From: Nocardioides panaciterrulae
Lineage (GTDB): Bacteria > Actinomycetota > Actinomycetes > Propionibacteriales > Nocardioidaceae
DNA length: 64,000 nt
Reading direction: 5' to 3'
NCBI RefSeq assembly: GCF_013409645.1
Contig: NZ_JACCBG010000001.1
Coordinates: 434,001-498,000 of the forward strand
The notes beneath the pieces are model-generated. The model had not been told where the DNA came from, made no database searches, and worked only from the letters and a program-made list of their open reading frames with translations. Of the stretch, positions 17,866-26,025 are shown piece after piece. Made by a program: the position numbers and the translations under genes. Numbering within the stretch: the stretch's first letter is position 1; each line of letters starts with the position of its first letter.

Positions 17866-19368
17866 TCAGGCCGCGTCGGCGACCGGCGCCCGGTCCGGCT
17901 CGAGCGCGGTGACCGTGGCCGGGGCCCGCCGCGGCCGCAGCGCGATCGCGGTGACGAGGAACGCGACGAGCGAGAACCCGGCCGAGGTGAGGAACGCCGC
18001 CCGCAGCCCGGGCAGGAACTGGCCGGGCACCGCGCCGGCGGCGTACACCGACACGATCGCGGCGACGCCGACCGCGGCGCCGAGCTGCTGGGTGGTCTGC
18101 AGCAGCCCGGAGGCGGAGCCGGCGTGCTCGGGCTCGACGTCGGAGAGCACGGTCGCGGTGATCGGCATGAACACGAACCCGGTGGACAGGCCGGCGATCA
18201 GCACCGGGCCGAAGACCGAGCCGAGGTAGTCGTCGGTGCCGGTCAGGCCGCTGAGCCAGACGTACCCGACGACCAGGGCGGCGGTGCCGGTCAGGACCAT
18301 CCGCCGCGGACCCATCCGGGTGATCAGCCACGGGGTCACCCGCGACATCGCGAACACGCCCAGGCTGAAGGGCAGGAACGCCAGCCCGGTCGCGAAGGGG
18401 CCGAAGCCGAGGACCAGCTCGTCGTACTGCACGACGAGGAAGAACATCGACAGGTTGGCGCCGATCACCAGCGCCATCGCGGCCAGGGCGACCACCCGCT
18501 CCCGGTCGCGCAGCAGGTGCGGCTGGACCAGCGGGTGCGGGTGCCGGACCTCGGTGCGGGCGAGCACGGCGAGCAGCACCAGACCGGCGGCGAAGCCGGC
18601 GACGGTGCGCCCGGAGAGCCAGCCGTGCTCCGGCGTGCCGATGAGCGACCAGACGATCGCCACCGCGCCGAGCGTGGCGGTCAGGGCGCCGACGAGGTCG
18701 AAGCGGCCCGGGCGGCGCGGGGTCTCGGCGACGAACCGCGGTACGAGGACCAGCACGGCCAGGCCGATCGGCACGTTGATGAACAGCGTCCAGCGCCACG
18801 AGCCGAGGTCGGTGACCACGCCGCCGAGCAGCAGGCCGAGGGAGGCGCCGGCCGACGAGACGGCCCCGAAGAGCGCCAGCGCCCGGTTGCGGGCGGCCTG
18901 GTCGGGCGCGCTGGTGGTCAGCAGCGCGAGCACGCTCGGCGCGGCCATCGCGGCCCCGGCTCCCTGGAGGGCGCGGGCCAGCACCAGCTGGGTGGGCGTC
19001 TGGGCCAGGCCGCCGAGGAACGAGAACAGCGTGAACACGGTGAGCCCGATCTGGAACATCCGCAGCCGGCCGCGCACGTCGCCCAGCCGGCCGCCGAGCA
19101 GCAGCAGGCCGCCGAACGCCAGCGTGTAGCCGTTGAGCACCCAGGACAGGGAGGCCGGGCCGAACCCGAGGTCCGCGTCGATGCGGGGGAGCGCGACGTT
19201 CACGACGGTGGCGTCGAGCACGAGCATCAGCTGGGCGAGCAGCACGACGGCGATGCCGGTCGCGGCGCGGCCGGCGTCCGCCGGGAGCTCGGTGGGGAGC
19301 TCGGTGTGGAGCTCGGTCGGGAGGTCGTGGGCCCGTGTGCGGGCAGGGCGGAGCGAGGAGAATGGCAT
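17866..19368 (-). CDS. MFS transporter, DHA2 family, divergent from a TetR regulator
   Basis: A 500-residue, about 14-segment DHA2 efflux protein. LVLDATVVNVALPRI is in segment 1, and GRLGDVRGRLRMFQIGL is the motif-A loop. The N-terminus carries a 12-bp-repeat-encoded TEL-x repeat (TELHTELPTELP) before the first membrane segment, an unusual low-complexity tail. It starts at ATG 19368 and is divergent from the TetR gene at 19482. The shared 113-bp spacer contains two matching operator-like palindromes, so it is very likely repressed by that TetR protein. The substrate is probably a hydrophobic toxicant but is not identifiable. Confidence 0.92.
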   Translation of the reverse strand: MPFSSLRPARTRAHDLPTELHTELPTELPADAGRAATGIAVVLLAQLMLVLDATVVNVALPRIDADLGFGPASLSWVLNGYTLAFGGLLLLGGRLGDVRGRLRMFQIGLTVFTLFSFLGGLAQTPTQLVLARALQGAGAAMAAPSVLALLTTSAPDQAARNRALALFGAVSSAGASLGLLLGGVVTDLGSWRWTLFINVPIGLAVLVLVPRFVAETPRRPGRFDLVGALTATLGAVAIVWSLIGTPEHGWLSGRTVAGFAAGLVLLAVLARTEVRHPHPLVQPHLLRDRERVVALAAMALVIGANLSMFFLVVQYDELVLGFGPFATGLAFLPFSLGVFAMSRVTPWLITRMGPRRMVLTGTAALVVGYVWLSGLTGTDDYLGSVFGPVLIAGLSTGFVFMPITATVLSDVEPEHAGSASGLLQTTQQLGAAVGVAAIVSVYAAGAVPGQFLPGLRAAFLTSAGFSLVAFLVTAIALRPRRAPATVTALEPDRAPVADAA

Positions 19369-19414
19369 GGTGGGTCAGTCCTGTTTCTGGTCTTGCCGAC
19401 CGACGTAGAATTAG

Positions 19415-19430
19415 CGGAGAATGACTCCGG
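19415..19430. promoter_or_regulatory. TetR operator copy 1
   Basis: CGGAGAATGACTCCGG is an imperfect palindrome in the divergent TetR/MFS spacer. It matches the second copy at 19448-19463 in both arms. Confidence 0.6.
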
Positions 19431-19446
19431 TTCTGGATCGACAGTA

Positions 19447-19463
19447 CCGGAGAGTGTCTCCGG
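19447..19463. promoter_or_regulatory. TetR operator copy 2
   Basis: CCGGAGA-GTG-TCTCCGG is a perfect 7-bp-arm palindrome, 33 bp (about three helical turns) from copy 1 and 19 bp before the TetR start. Both divergent promoters would be covered. Confidence 0.7.
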
Positions 19464-19481
19464 TTATCAAGGGGTGTTTCT

Positions 19482-20030
19482 GTGCGCGCTGACGCCAAGC
19501 GCAACCGCGACCGGATCGTCGACGTCGCTCGTGAGGTCTTCCGGGAGAAGGGGTACGACGCCCCGCTCGACGAGGTCGCCCGCCGGGCCGGGGTCGGGGC
19601 GGGCACGCTCTACCGCCACTTCCCGACCCGGGACGCGCTGCTCGACGCGATCATGCAGAGCTGGGTGGACCGGGTGAACGAGGCGACCGAGAAGACGCTC
19701 GCCTTCGAGGGCTCCGACCGCGACCTGCTGGTGGGCTGGCTCGAGACGTACGCCGGCCTGATCTCGCTGCACAAGGGTGGCCCGGCGAAGATCACCTCGG
19801 CGATGGGCGACCCCGACTCCCCGATCATCGGCAAGTGCCAGGTGCTGGCCCAGGCCAGCCAGCGGGTGATGGACCGGCTCGACGCCGCCGGCGCGCTGCG
19901 CCCGGGCGTGGACGCCGTGGGGGTGTGCAAGCTCGTCGGCGGCGTGGCGACCGTGGCGGACAACGCCGACCAGCCGCTCAGCACGGTCCGCCCGCTGCTC
20001 GAGGTCGTCGCCGACGGCCTGCTGCGCTGA
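19482..20030 (+). CDS. TetR/AcrR family transcriptional repressor
   Basis: A 182-residue regulator. The N-terminal TetR HTH runs from IVDVAREVFREKGYDAPLDE to VARRAGVGAGTLYRHFPTRD (about residues 12-55). The C-terminal domain resembles the SbtR-type ligand domain (VCKLVGGVATVADNADQ). It likely represses the divergent DHA2 transporter, and itself, through the paired palindromes upstream. The GTG start at 19482 has AAGGGG at acceptable spacing. It is followed by repeat array A. Confidence 0.9.
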   Translation: MRADAKRNRDRIVDVAREVFREKGYDAPLDEVARRAGVGAGTLYRHFPTRDALLDAIMQSWVDRVNEATEKTLAFEGSDRDLLVGWLETYAGLISLHKGGPAKITSAMGDPDSPIIGKCQVLAQASQRVMDRLDAAGALRPGVDAVGVCKLVGGVATVADNADQPLSTVRPLLEVVADGLLR

Positions 20031-20072
20031 GCCCAGCGCCCCGCCCAGGACACGCCGAGGCACGCCGAGTCA

Positions 20073-20223
20073 CGCCGAGTCGGCGCTCGTTGACGCCCGG
20101 GACACGTCGAGTCGGCGCTCGTTGACGCCCGAGAGCGTCAAGCTGCGCCGACTCGGCGTACTGGCGAGCGTCAAGCTGCGCCGACTCGGCGTACTGGGGG
20201 TGTCAAGCTGCGCCGACTCGGCG
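20073..20223. repeat. extragenic inverted repeat array A (2 forward + 3 reverse units)
   Basis: 22-nt units with core CGCCGAGTCGGCG. Forward units at 20073-20094 and 20105-20126; reverse units at 20137-20158, 20170-20191 and 20202-20223. Spacing is 32, 33 and 32 bp. Reverse units all begin GTCAAGCTG. Extra partial CGCCGAG units lie at 20052-20072. It sits between the TetR gene and purL. Confidence 0.9.
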
Positions 20224-20275
20224 GGCGGGCGGGCGGCTGGACGGAGGCGAGTGCGGCGTCCGCGGCGGACGCCGG

Positions 20276-20281
20276 TAGATT
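20276..20281 (+). promoter_or_regulatory. -10 box, leaderless purL
   Basis: TAGATT lies 6 nt before the GTG at 20288. No Shine-Dalgarno is present, so purL is probably transcribed from its own start codon, just beyond array A. Confidence 0.55.
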
Positions 20282-20287
20282 GACCTC

Positions 20288-22576
20288 GTGCCCGAGACGA
20301 CTCGCACCGCCCTGGACACCGTCACCGTCGCCAAGGACGACCCGCACCGCGAACAGCCGTGGGCCGATCTGGGCCTGAAGGCCGATGAGTACCAGCGGAT
20401 CCGCGAGATCCTCGGCCGCCGGCCCACCAGCAGCGAGCTGGCGATGTACTCGGTGATGTGGAGCGAGCACTGCTCCTACAAGAGCAGCAAGGTCCACCTC
20501 AAGCAGTTCGGTGAGCTGGCCGACCAGCTCGCGGCCGAGGGCCGGTCCGGCAAGATGCTGGCCGGCATCGGCGAGAACGCCGGCGTCATCGACGTCGGCC
20601 AGGGCTACGCGGTGACCTTCAAGGTCGAGAGCCACAACCACCCGTCGTACGTCGAGCCCTACCAGGGCGCCGCGACCGGCGTCGGCGGCATCGTCCGCGA
20701 CATCCTCGCGATGGGCGCCCGCCCGGTGGCGGTCATGGACCCGCTGCGCTTCGGGCCGCTGGAGGCCGACGACACCCACCGGGTGCTGCCCGGGATCGTG
20801 GCCGGCGTCGGCGGCTACGGCAACTGCCTGGGGCTGCCGAACATCGGCGGCGAGGTGGTCTTCGACCAGAGCTACCTCGGCAACCCCCTGGTCAACGCGC
20901 TGTGCGTCGGGGTGCTCCGGCACGAGGACCTGCACCTGGCCAAGGCCAGCGGGGTCGGCAACCAGGTGATCCTCTACGGCGCCCGGACCGGCGGCGACGG
21001 GATCGGCGGCGTCTCGGTGCTGGCGTCGGAGACGTTCGACGCCGGCGTCGACGGGCAGAGCGGCCCGGCGAAGCGGCCCAGCGTCCAGGTCGGCGACCCG
21101 TTCATGGAGAAGCTGCTCATCGAGTGCACGCTGGAGCTCTTCGCCGCCGGGCTGGTCGCCGGGATCCAGGACCTCGGCGGCGCCGGCCTGTCCTGCGCCA
21201 CCTCCGAGCTGGCCAGCGCCGGCGACGGCGGCATGCACGTCGAGCTCGACCGGGTCCCGCTGCGCGACTCCACGCTCGCGCCGGAGGAGATCCTCATGAG
21301 CGAGTCCCAGGAGCGGATGATGGCGGTCGTCGAGCCCGGCGACGTCGAGGCGTTCCTCGCGATCTGCGCCAAGTGGGACGTCGAGGCGGTCGTGGTCGGC
21401 GAGGTCACCGACACCGGCCGGCTGCACATCGACTGGCACGGCGAGCGGGTCGTCGACGTGCCGCCGCGGACGGTCGCGCACGAGGGCCCGACGTACCAGC
21501 GCCCCTTCGCCCGCCCGGACTGGCAGGACGACCTGCAGGCCGACGGCGCCGAGCGGCTGCCTCGCCCGGCCGACGGCGCCGAGCTGCGCGAGACGCTGCT
21601 GCGCCTGGTCGCGAGCCCGAACCTGTGCGACAAGTCGTGGATCACCGACCAGTACGACCGCTACGTGCGCGGCAACACCGTGCTGGCCCAGCCCTCCGAC
21701 AGCGGCATGGTGCGCGTCGACGAGGAGACCAACCTCGGGGTCGCGGTCTCGACCGACTGCAACGGCCGGTTCGCGAAGCTCGACCCGTACGCCGGGGCGC
21801 AGCTGGCCCTGGCCGAGTCCTACCGCAACGTGGCCACCGGCGGCGCCACCCCGCTGGCGATCTCCGACTGCCTGAACTTCGGCTCGCCCGAGGACCCGGC
21901 GGTGATGTGGCAGCTCGCCGAGGCGTGCCGCGGGCTGAAGGACGGCTGTCTCGAGCTGGGGACCCCGGTCACCGGGGGCAACGTCAGCCTCTACAACCAG
22001 ACCGGCGAGCACCCGATCCTGCCGACGCCGGTGGTCGCGGTACTCGGCGTGATCGAGGACGTCACCCGGCGCACCCCCTCGGCCTGGTCGACGGCCGGCG
22101 ACGCGGTGTTCCTGCTCGGCGAGACCCGCGAGGAGCTCTCCGGGTCGGAGTGGGCCCATGTGGTGCACGGCCACCTGGGCGGCCTGCCGCCGAAGGTCGA
22201 CCTCGCCCGGGAGCGGGCCCTCGGCGAGCTGCTGCACGCCGGGGTCGGGCTGCTCACCAGCGCCCACGACCTCTCCGAGGGCGGCCTGGGCCAGGCGCTG
22301 GTCGAGTCGGCGCTGCGCCACGACGTCGGCGCCACGGTCTCGCTGCCCGGCGACGCGTTCCTCGACCTGTTCGCCGAGTCGGCCGGCCGGGTGCTGGTCA
22401 CGGTGCCCGCCGCCGACGAGCCGGCGCTCGCCGACCTCGCCGCCCGGCACGGCGTACCGCTCACCCGGCTCGGCGCCACCGGCGGTGACGCGCTGGTCGT
22501 GGAGGGACAGTTCGAGCTGCCGCTGGCCGAGCTGCGCCAGGCCTGGACCGCGACCCTGCCCGCCGCGCTCGCGTGA
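20288..22576 (+). CDS. purL: phosphoribosylformylglycinamidine synthase subunit PurL (short type)
   Basis: PurL uses ATP and ammonia from PurQ to convert FGAR to FGAM. At 762 residues it is the small PurL that requires PurS and PurQ, which are encoded 4.5 kb upstream. Visible motifs: [49 protein letters not shown] and the ATP-binding [14 protein letters not shown] second half-repeat ([37 protein letters not shown]) shows the internal duplication of the family. The start is GTG 20288. A hydrolase gene follows 46 bp later on the same strand. Confidence 0.98.
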   Translation: MPETTRTALDTVTVAKDDPHREQPWADLGLKADEYQRIREILGRRPTSSELAMYSVMWSEHCSYKSSKVHLKQFGELADQLAAEGRSGKMLAGIGENAGVIDVGQGYAVTFKVESHNHPSYVEPYQGAATGVGGIVRDILAMGARPVAVMDPLRFGPLEADDTHRVLPGIVAGVGGYGNCLGLPNIGGEVVFDQSYLGNPLVNALCVGVLRHEDLHLAKASGVGNQVILYGARTGGDGIGGVSVLASETFDAGVDGQSGPAKRPSVQVGDPFMEKLLIECTLELFAAGLVAGIQDLGGAGLSCATSELASAGDGGMHVELDRVPLRDSTLAPEEILMSESQERMMAVVEPGDVEAFLAICAKWDVEAVVVGEVTDTGRLHIDWHGERVVDVPPRTVAHEGPTYQRPFARPDWQDDLQADGAERLPRPADGAELRETLLRLVASPNLCDKSWITDQYDRYVRGNTVLAQPSDSGMVRVDEETNLGVAVSTDCNGRFAKLDPYAGAQLALAESYRNVATGGATPLAISDCLNFGSPEDPAVMWQLAEACRGLKDGCLELGTPVTGGNVSLYNQTGEHPILPTPVVAVLGVIEDVTRRTPSAWSTAGDAVFLLGETREELSGSEWAHVVHGHLGGLPPKVDLARERALGELLHAGVGLLTSAHDLSEGGLGQALVESALRHDVGATVSLPGDAFLDLFAESAGRVLVTVPAADEPALADLAARHGVPLTRLGATGGDALVVEGQFELPLAELRQAWTATLPAALA

Positions 22577-22622
22577 GCCGGCCGGCCCGCCGGCCCGCCC
22601 GGCGCATCGCGCGGGGGCGGTC

Positions 22623-23375
22623 GTGACCGAGCCGCAGCAGGTCGCCTACGGCGAGGACCCCAGCCAGTACGGCGAGCTCACGCTGCCCGACGGCACCCCG
22701 CGCGGGGTCGTCGTGGTGGTGCACGGCGGCTTCTGGCGCGCCGCCTACGACCTCGACCTGGGTCGGCCGCTGGCCGCGGACCTGGCCGCGCGCGGCTGGG
22801 CCACCTGGAATCTGGAGTACCGCCGGGTCGTCGGCGACCCGGGCGGCGGGCCCGGCGGCGGCGGCGGGGCCCCGGCCACCCTCGACGACGTGGCCGCGGG
22901 CATCGACCGGCTGGCGCTGCTCGGCCTCGACCTGTCCACGGTGGTCGCGCTCGGCCACTCCGCCGGCGGCCATCTGGCGGCCTGGTCGGCCTCGCGCGGC
23001 CGGTTCGAGCGGTGGGCCGCCGGCGTACCGGTCACCCACGTGGTCTCGCAGGCCGGCGTGCTCGACCTGGCGGCCGCCCACGACCAGGGCCTCGGCAGCG
23101 GCGCGGTCGAGGCGTTCCTCGGGCACCCGCCCGGCCCGGCCGACGACCCGGTCGACCCCGCGCGGCAGCTGCCGCTCGACGTGCCGCTGTGGTGCGTGCA
23201 CGGCCGCGCGGACGACGTCGTACCGATCTCGCAGTCGGAGGGGTACGTCGCCGCCGCGACCGCCGCGGGTGCCCGGGCCGAGCTGGTGGCCGTGGACGGC
23301 GACCACTTCGTCGTCGTCGACACCGCCTCCCCGGCCTGGGCGCGGACCGTCGCGATCCTCGACACCATCGCCTGA
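22623..23375 (+). CDS. alpha/beta hydrolase, kynurenine formamidase-like
   Basis: A 250-residue alpha/beta hydrolase. The oxyanion motif HGGFW near residue 30 is characteristic of the arylformamidase (kynurenine formamidase) and related esterase branch. The nucleophile is Ser113 in GHSAGG. The acid probably lies in CVHGRADDVVP and the base in VDGDHFVV. A glycine-rich insertion ([13 protein letters not shown]) near residue 78 looks like a flexible expansion. No tryptophan-degradation genes are nearby, so the substrate is open. The GTG at 22623 is chosen because it is the first in-frame start after purL. Repeat array B begins 10 bp after the stop. Confidence 0.75.
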   Translation: MTEPQQVAYGEDPSQYGELTLPDGTPRGVVVVVHGGFWRAAYDLDLGRPLAADLAARGWATWNLEYRRVVGDPGGGPGGGGGAPATLDDVAAGIDRLALLGLDLSTVVALGHSAGGHLAAWSASRGRFERWAAGVPVTHVVSQAGVLDLAAAHDQGLGSGAVEAFLGHPPGPADDPVDPARQLPLDVPLWCVHGRADDVVPISQSEGYVAAATAAGARAELVAVDGDHFVVVDTASPAWARTVAILDTIA

Positions 23376-23384
23376 CCCGGATCC

Positions 23385-23513
23385 CGCCGAGTCGGCGCTG
23401 GTTGACGAGCGGGAGTGCGTCGAGTCGGCGCTGTTTGACGCTGCTGTCCGGCGTACGGCGTCAACGTGCGCCGACTCGGCGTGGCCTGGGGTGTCAACGT
23501 GCGCCGACTCGGC
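23385..23513. repeat. extragenic inverted repeat array B (2 forward + 2 reverse units)
   Basis: Forward units at 23385-23406 and 23418-23439; reverse units at 23460-23481 and 23493-23513. Both spacings are exactly 33 bp. Reverse units begin GTCAACGTG. The array fills the gap between convergent genes and ends directly at the lhgO stop codon (23514). Confidence 0.9.
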
Positions 23514-24725
23514 TCAGAGGATGCCCTCGCACAGGTGCTCGGCGATCGCCAGCGAGGAGGTGGCGCCGGGGGAGGGGGCGTTGCGGACCGCGGTGACCGG
23601 GCCGAGCCGGCTGATCCGGAAGTCGTCGACCAGGCTGCCGTCGCGGTCCAGCGCTTGGGCGCGGACGCCGGCGTGCCGGCCGTCGATGTCGGCGACGGCG
23701 AGCTCCGGCACGTAGCGCCGCGCGGCGGCGACGAAGGCCCGGCGTGACAGCGAGCCGCGCATCTCGGTGGCGCCCATCCGCCAGTGCTGCCGGGCGAGGT
23801 GCCGGAAGCCCGGCCACGCGAGGGTCTCGGCGAGCTCGCGCGGCCGCAGCGAGGAGCGTCGGTAGCCCTCGCGGGCGCCGGCGAGCACCGCGTTCGGTCC
23901 GACGTCGAGCCCGCCGTCGACGCGGCGGGTGAAGTGCACGCCGAGGAACGGGTAGCGCGGGTCGGGCACCGGGTAGACCAGGCCGCGCACGAGGTGGGTG
24001 CGCTCGGGCCGCACGGTGAGGTACTCCCCGCGGAACGGCACGATCGCCGGTTCGGCGTCGTCCCCGGCGAGCATGGCCACCCGGTCCGACTGCAGCCCGG
24101 CGCAGATCACCAGGCGGTCGAAGGTGGCCCGCCCACCGTCGGCGTGCACGTGCACGAGGTCGCCGGACCGGTCGATCCGCTCGACCGCGGTGCCGAGCCG
24201 CAGGGTGCCGCCGGCGGCGACCACGTCCTCGGCGTACGCCCGGGCGACCGCGACGAAGTCCACGATCGCGGTGGTCGGCGAGTGCAGTCCCGCAACGCCG
24301 GTCACGTGCGGCTCGAGCTCGCGGATCTCCGAGGGGTCCAGCCGGCGCAGGCCGGGCACGCCGTTGTGGCGGGCGCGGTCCTCGATGTCGCGCAGTCGGG
24401 GCACCTCCTCGGCGGTGACCGCGACGACGGTCTTGCCGCACTCGACGTAGGGGATCGCGCGGTCGTGGCAGTAGTCCCGCAGCAGGCCCACGCCGCGGCG
24501 GCACAGCGTCGCCTTCAGCGAGTCGCGCGGGTAGTACAGCCCGGCGTGCACCACGCCGCTGTTGTGGCCGGTCTGGTGGACGCCGACCGAGGACTCCTTC
24601 TCGTAGACGGTCACCTCGGAGCCCGGCCGCAGCTGCAGCAGCCGGCGGGCCACCGCGAGCCCGACGATGCCCGCGCCGACCACGCCCACCCGGGTGGGGG
24701 CCGATCGGTCGTTGCTCGCGTCCAC
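23514..24725 (-). CDS. lhgO: L-2-hydroxyglutarate oxidase
   Basis: A 403-residue FAD-dependent oxidoreductase of the DAO family that oxidises L-2-hydroxyglutarate to 2-oxoglutarate, passing electrons to the quinone pool or oxygen. The dinucleotide-binding motif GVVGAGIVGLAVARRLLQL is at residues 13-31. HQTGHNSGVVHAGLYYPRDS is the family signature, near 54-73. HAGVRAQALDRDG near the C-terminus matches the LhgO substrate region. The GTG at 24725 is supported by a TACCCT box 7 nt upstream on the minus strand; the frame is open far beyond it without family similarity. It is convergent with the hydrolase gene, separated only by array B. Confidence 0.93.
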   Translation of the reverse strand: MDASNDRSAPTRVGVVGAGIVGLAVARRLLQLRPGSEVTVYEKESSVGVHQTGHNSGVVHAGLYYPRDSLKATLCRRGVGLLRDYCHDRAIPYVECGKTVVAVTAEEVPRLRDIEDRARHNGVPGLRRLDPSEIRELEPHVTGVAGLHSPTTAIVDFVAVARAYAEDVVAAGGTLRLGTAVERIDRSGDLVHVHADGGRATFDRLVICAGLQSDRVAMLAGDDAEPAIVPFRGEYLTVRPERTHLVRGLVYPVPDPRYPFLGVHFTRRVDGGLDVGPNAVLAGAREGYRRSSLRPRELAETLAWPGFRHLARQHWRMGATEMRGSLSRRAFVAAARRYVPELAVADIDGRHAGVRAQALDRDGSLVDDFRISRLGPVTAVRNAPSPGATSSLAIAEHLCEGIL

Positions 24726-24732
24726 CCGGTCG

Positions 24733-24738
24733 AGGGTA
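24733..24738 (-). promoter_or_regulatory. -10 box, leaderless lhgO
   Basis: The minus strand reads TACCCT, 7 nt, then GTG at 24725. This selects the lhgO start among several in-frame candidates. Confidence 0.5.
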
Positions 24739-24887
24739 GGTCCCGGCCGGCCGCCCGGGTCCGGCACGCGCCCCGGGTCACCGGATTTGGTGGTCCGCCC
24801 CCACTCCCCGGACCCGGCCGGTAACGTGCGCTGGCACCGGGCGTTGCCGATCGGGAGGACGATGCCCGGCACGAAGCGAGGTGAACC

Positions 24888-25988
24888 ATGCACTCGCTGG
24901 AGGGCATCCAGCTGCGCACGCTCATCACCCAGACCGACGTGGGCATCGCCGCCTGCAACCGCGACGGCCGGCTGACGATGCTGAGCCCGGGGCTGGAGCG
25001 GCTGCTCGGCATCGAGTTCCGGCCGTTCGCCGAGGACCAGCTCGTCGACCGGTTCGACCTGTACGACGTCGCCGGGGAGCGCCGGCTGGCCCCCGAGGAG
25101 ATCCCGCTGATGCGGGCGCGCCACGGGGAGACCGTGCGTGACGCGGTGATCTGCGCCCGGGACTCCCGGGGCGGCCTGGTGCACCTGCGCTGCCACGCCG
25201 CGCCGGTGCACGACGACAGCGGCGAGCTGAGCGGGGCCATCGTCCTGGTGGAGAACGTCAGCGCCGAGTGGGCCGCGGTGCGCCAGCAGCACGAGCTGCG
25301 CGACCGGCTGGTCTCCACGATCAACCACCAGCTGCGCACCCCGCTGACCTCGCTGGTGGGCCACACCGAGCTGCTGGCGGACCGCGCGGAGGAGGTGCCG
25401 GAGGACCTGCGCCGCTCGCTCGCGGCCGTCACCGAGGCCGGGGCCCGGGTGGCCGCCCTGCTGCAGACCGTGACCGAGCTGGTCGACCTCGACCTGCAGT
25501 CGCGGCTGACCCGCGGCCCCTGCGACCTGGGCCGGCTGGTCTGCGAGGAGGTGGACCGCTGGCAGGAGGGGGCCCGCGGGCGCGGCCTGGCCTTCGTCGG
25601 CTGCCCGACGGCCGGCCCCGAGGTGGTCATCGACGGCGCCCGCGCCCGCCGGGCCGTCGAGGCGCTGCTGGACAACGCGGTGACCTACGCCCCGTCCGGC
25701 TCCCGGGTGCACATCGCGGTCGAGGCCGGCCCCGACTGGGTGCAGGTGGTGGTGGCCGACGAGGGCGAGGGCATCGCCCCCCAGGACCGGGACCGGCTGC
25801 TGCAGCCCTTCGAGCGCGGCCGGCACCCGCGCCAGGACGTCGCCGGCCGCGGCCTGGGGCTGGCGGTCGCCAAGACCGTCGCGACCGCGCACGGCGGCCA
25901 GCTCACGCTCTCGGCCCGGCACCCGTCCGGCCTGCGGGCCGCGCTCTGCCTCCCGCGGGACCTCTCGGGCAGCTTCACCGCTCCCTGA
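24888..25988 (+). CDS. PAS-containing sensor histidine kinase
   Basis: A 366-residue soluble kinase. A PAS domain occupies about residues 5-125 (TLITQTDVGIAACNRDGRL, ending VENVSAEW). HisKA follows with phospho-acceptor His147 in TINHQLRTPLTSLVGH. HATPase_c covers about 240-360: N box LLDNAVTYAP, G1 DEGEGIAP and G2 GRGLGLAVAK. There is no membrane segment, so it senses a cytoplasmic signal. No response-regulator gene is adjacent, so its partner is unknown. The start is ATG 24888 with GAGGTGA before it. It is divergent from lhgO and convergent with the ClC gene. Confidence 0.9.
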   Translation: MHSLEGIQLRTLITQTDVGIAACNRDGRLTMLSPGLERLLGIEFRPFAEDQLVDRFDLYDVAGERRLAPEEIPLMRARHGETVRDAVICARDSRGGLVHLRCHAAPVHDDSGELSGAIVLVENVSAEWAAVRQQHELRDRLVSTINHQLRTPLTSLVGHTELLADRAEEVPEDLRRSLAAVTEAGARVAALLQTVTELVDLDLQSRLTRGPCDLGRLVCEEVDRWQEGARGRGLAFVGCPTAGPEVVIDGARARRAVEALLDNAVTYAPSGSRVHIAVEAGPDWVQVVVADEGEGIAPQDRDRLLQPFERGRHPRQDVAGRGLGLAVAKTVATAHGGQLTLSARHPSGLRAALCLPRDLSGSFTAP

Positions 25989-26025
25989 TCAGCACTGGCC
26001 AGCCCTGGACAGCAGCCGGCGACGC

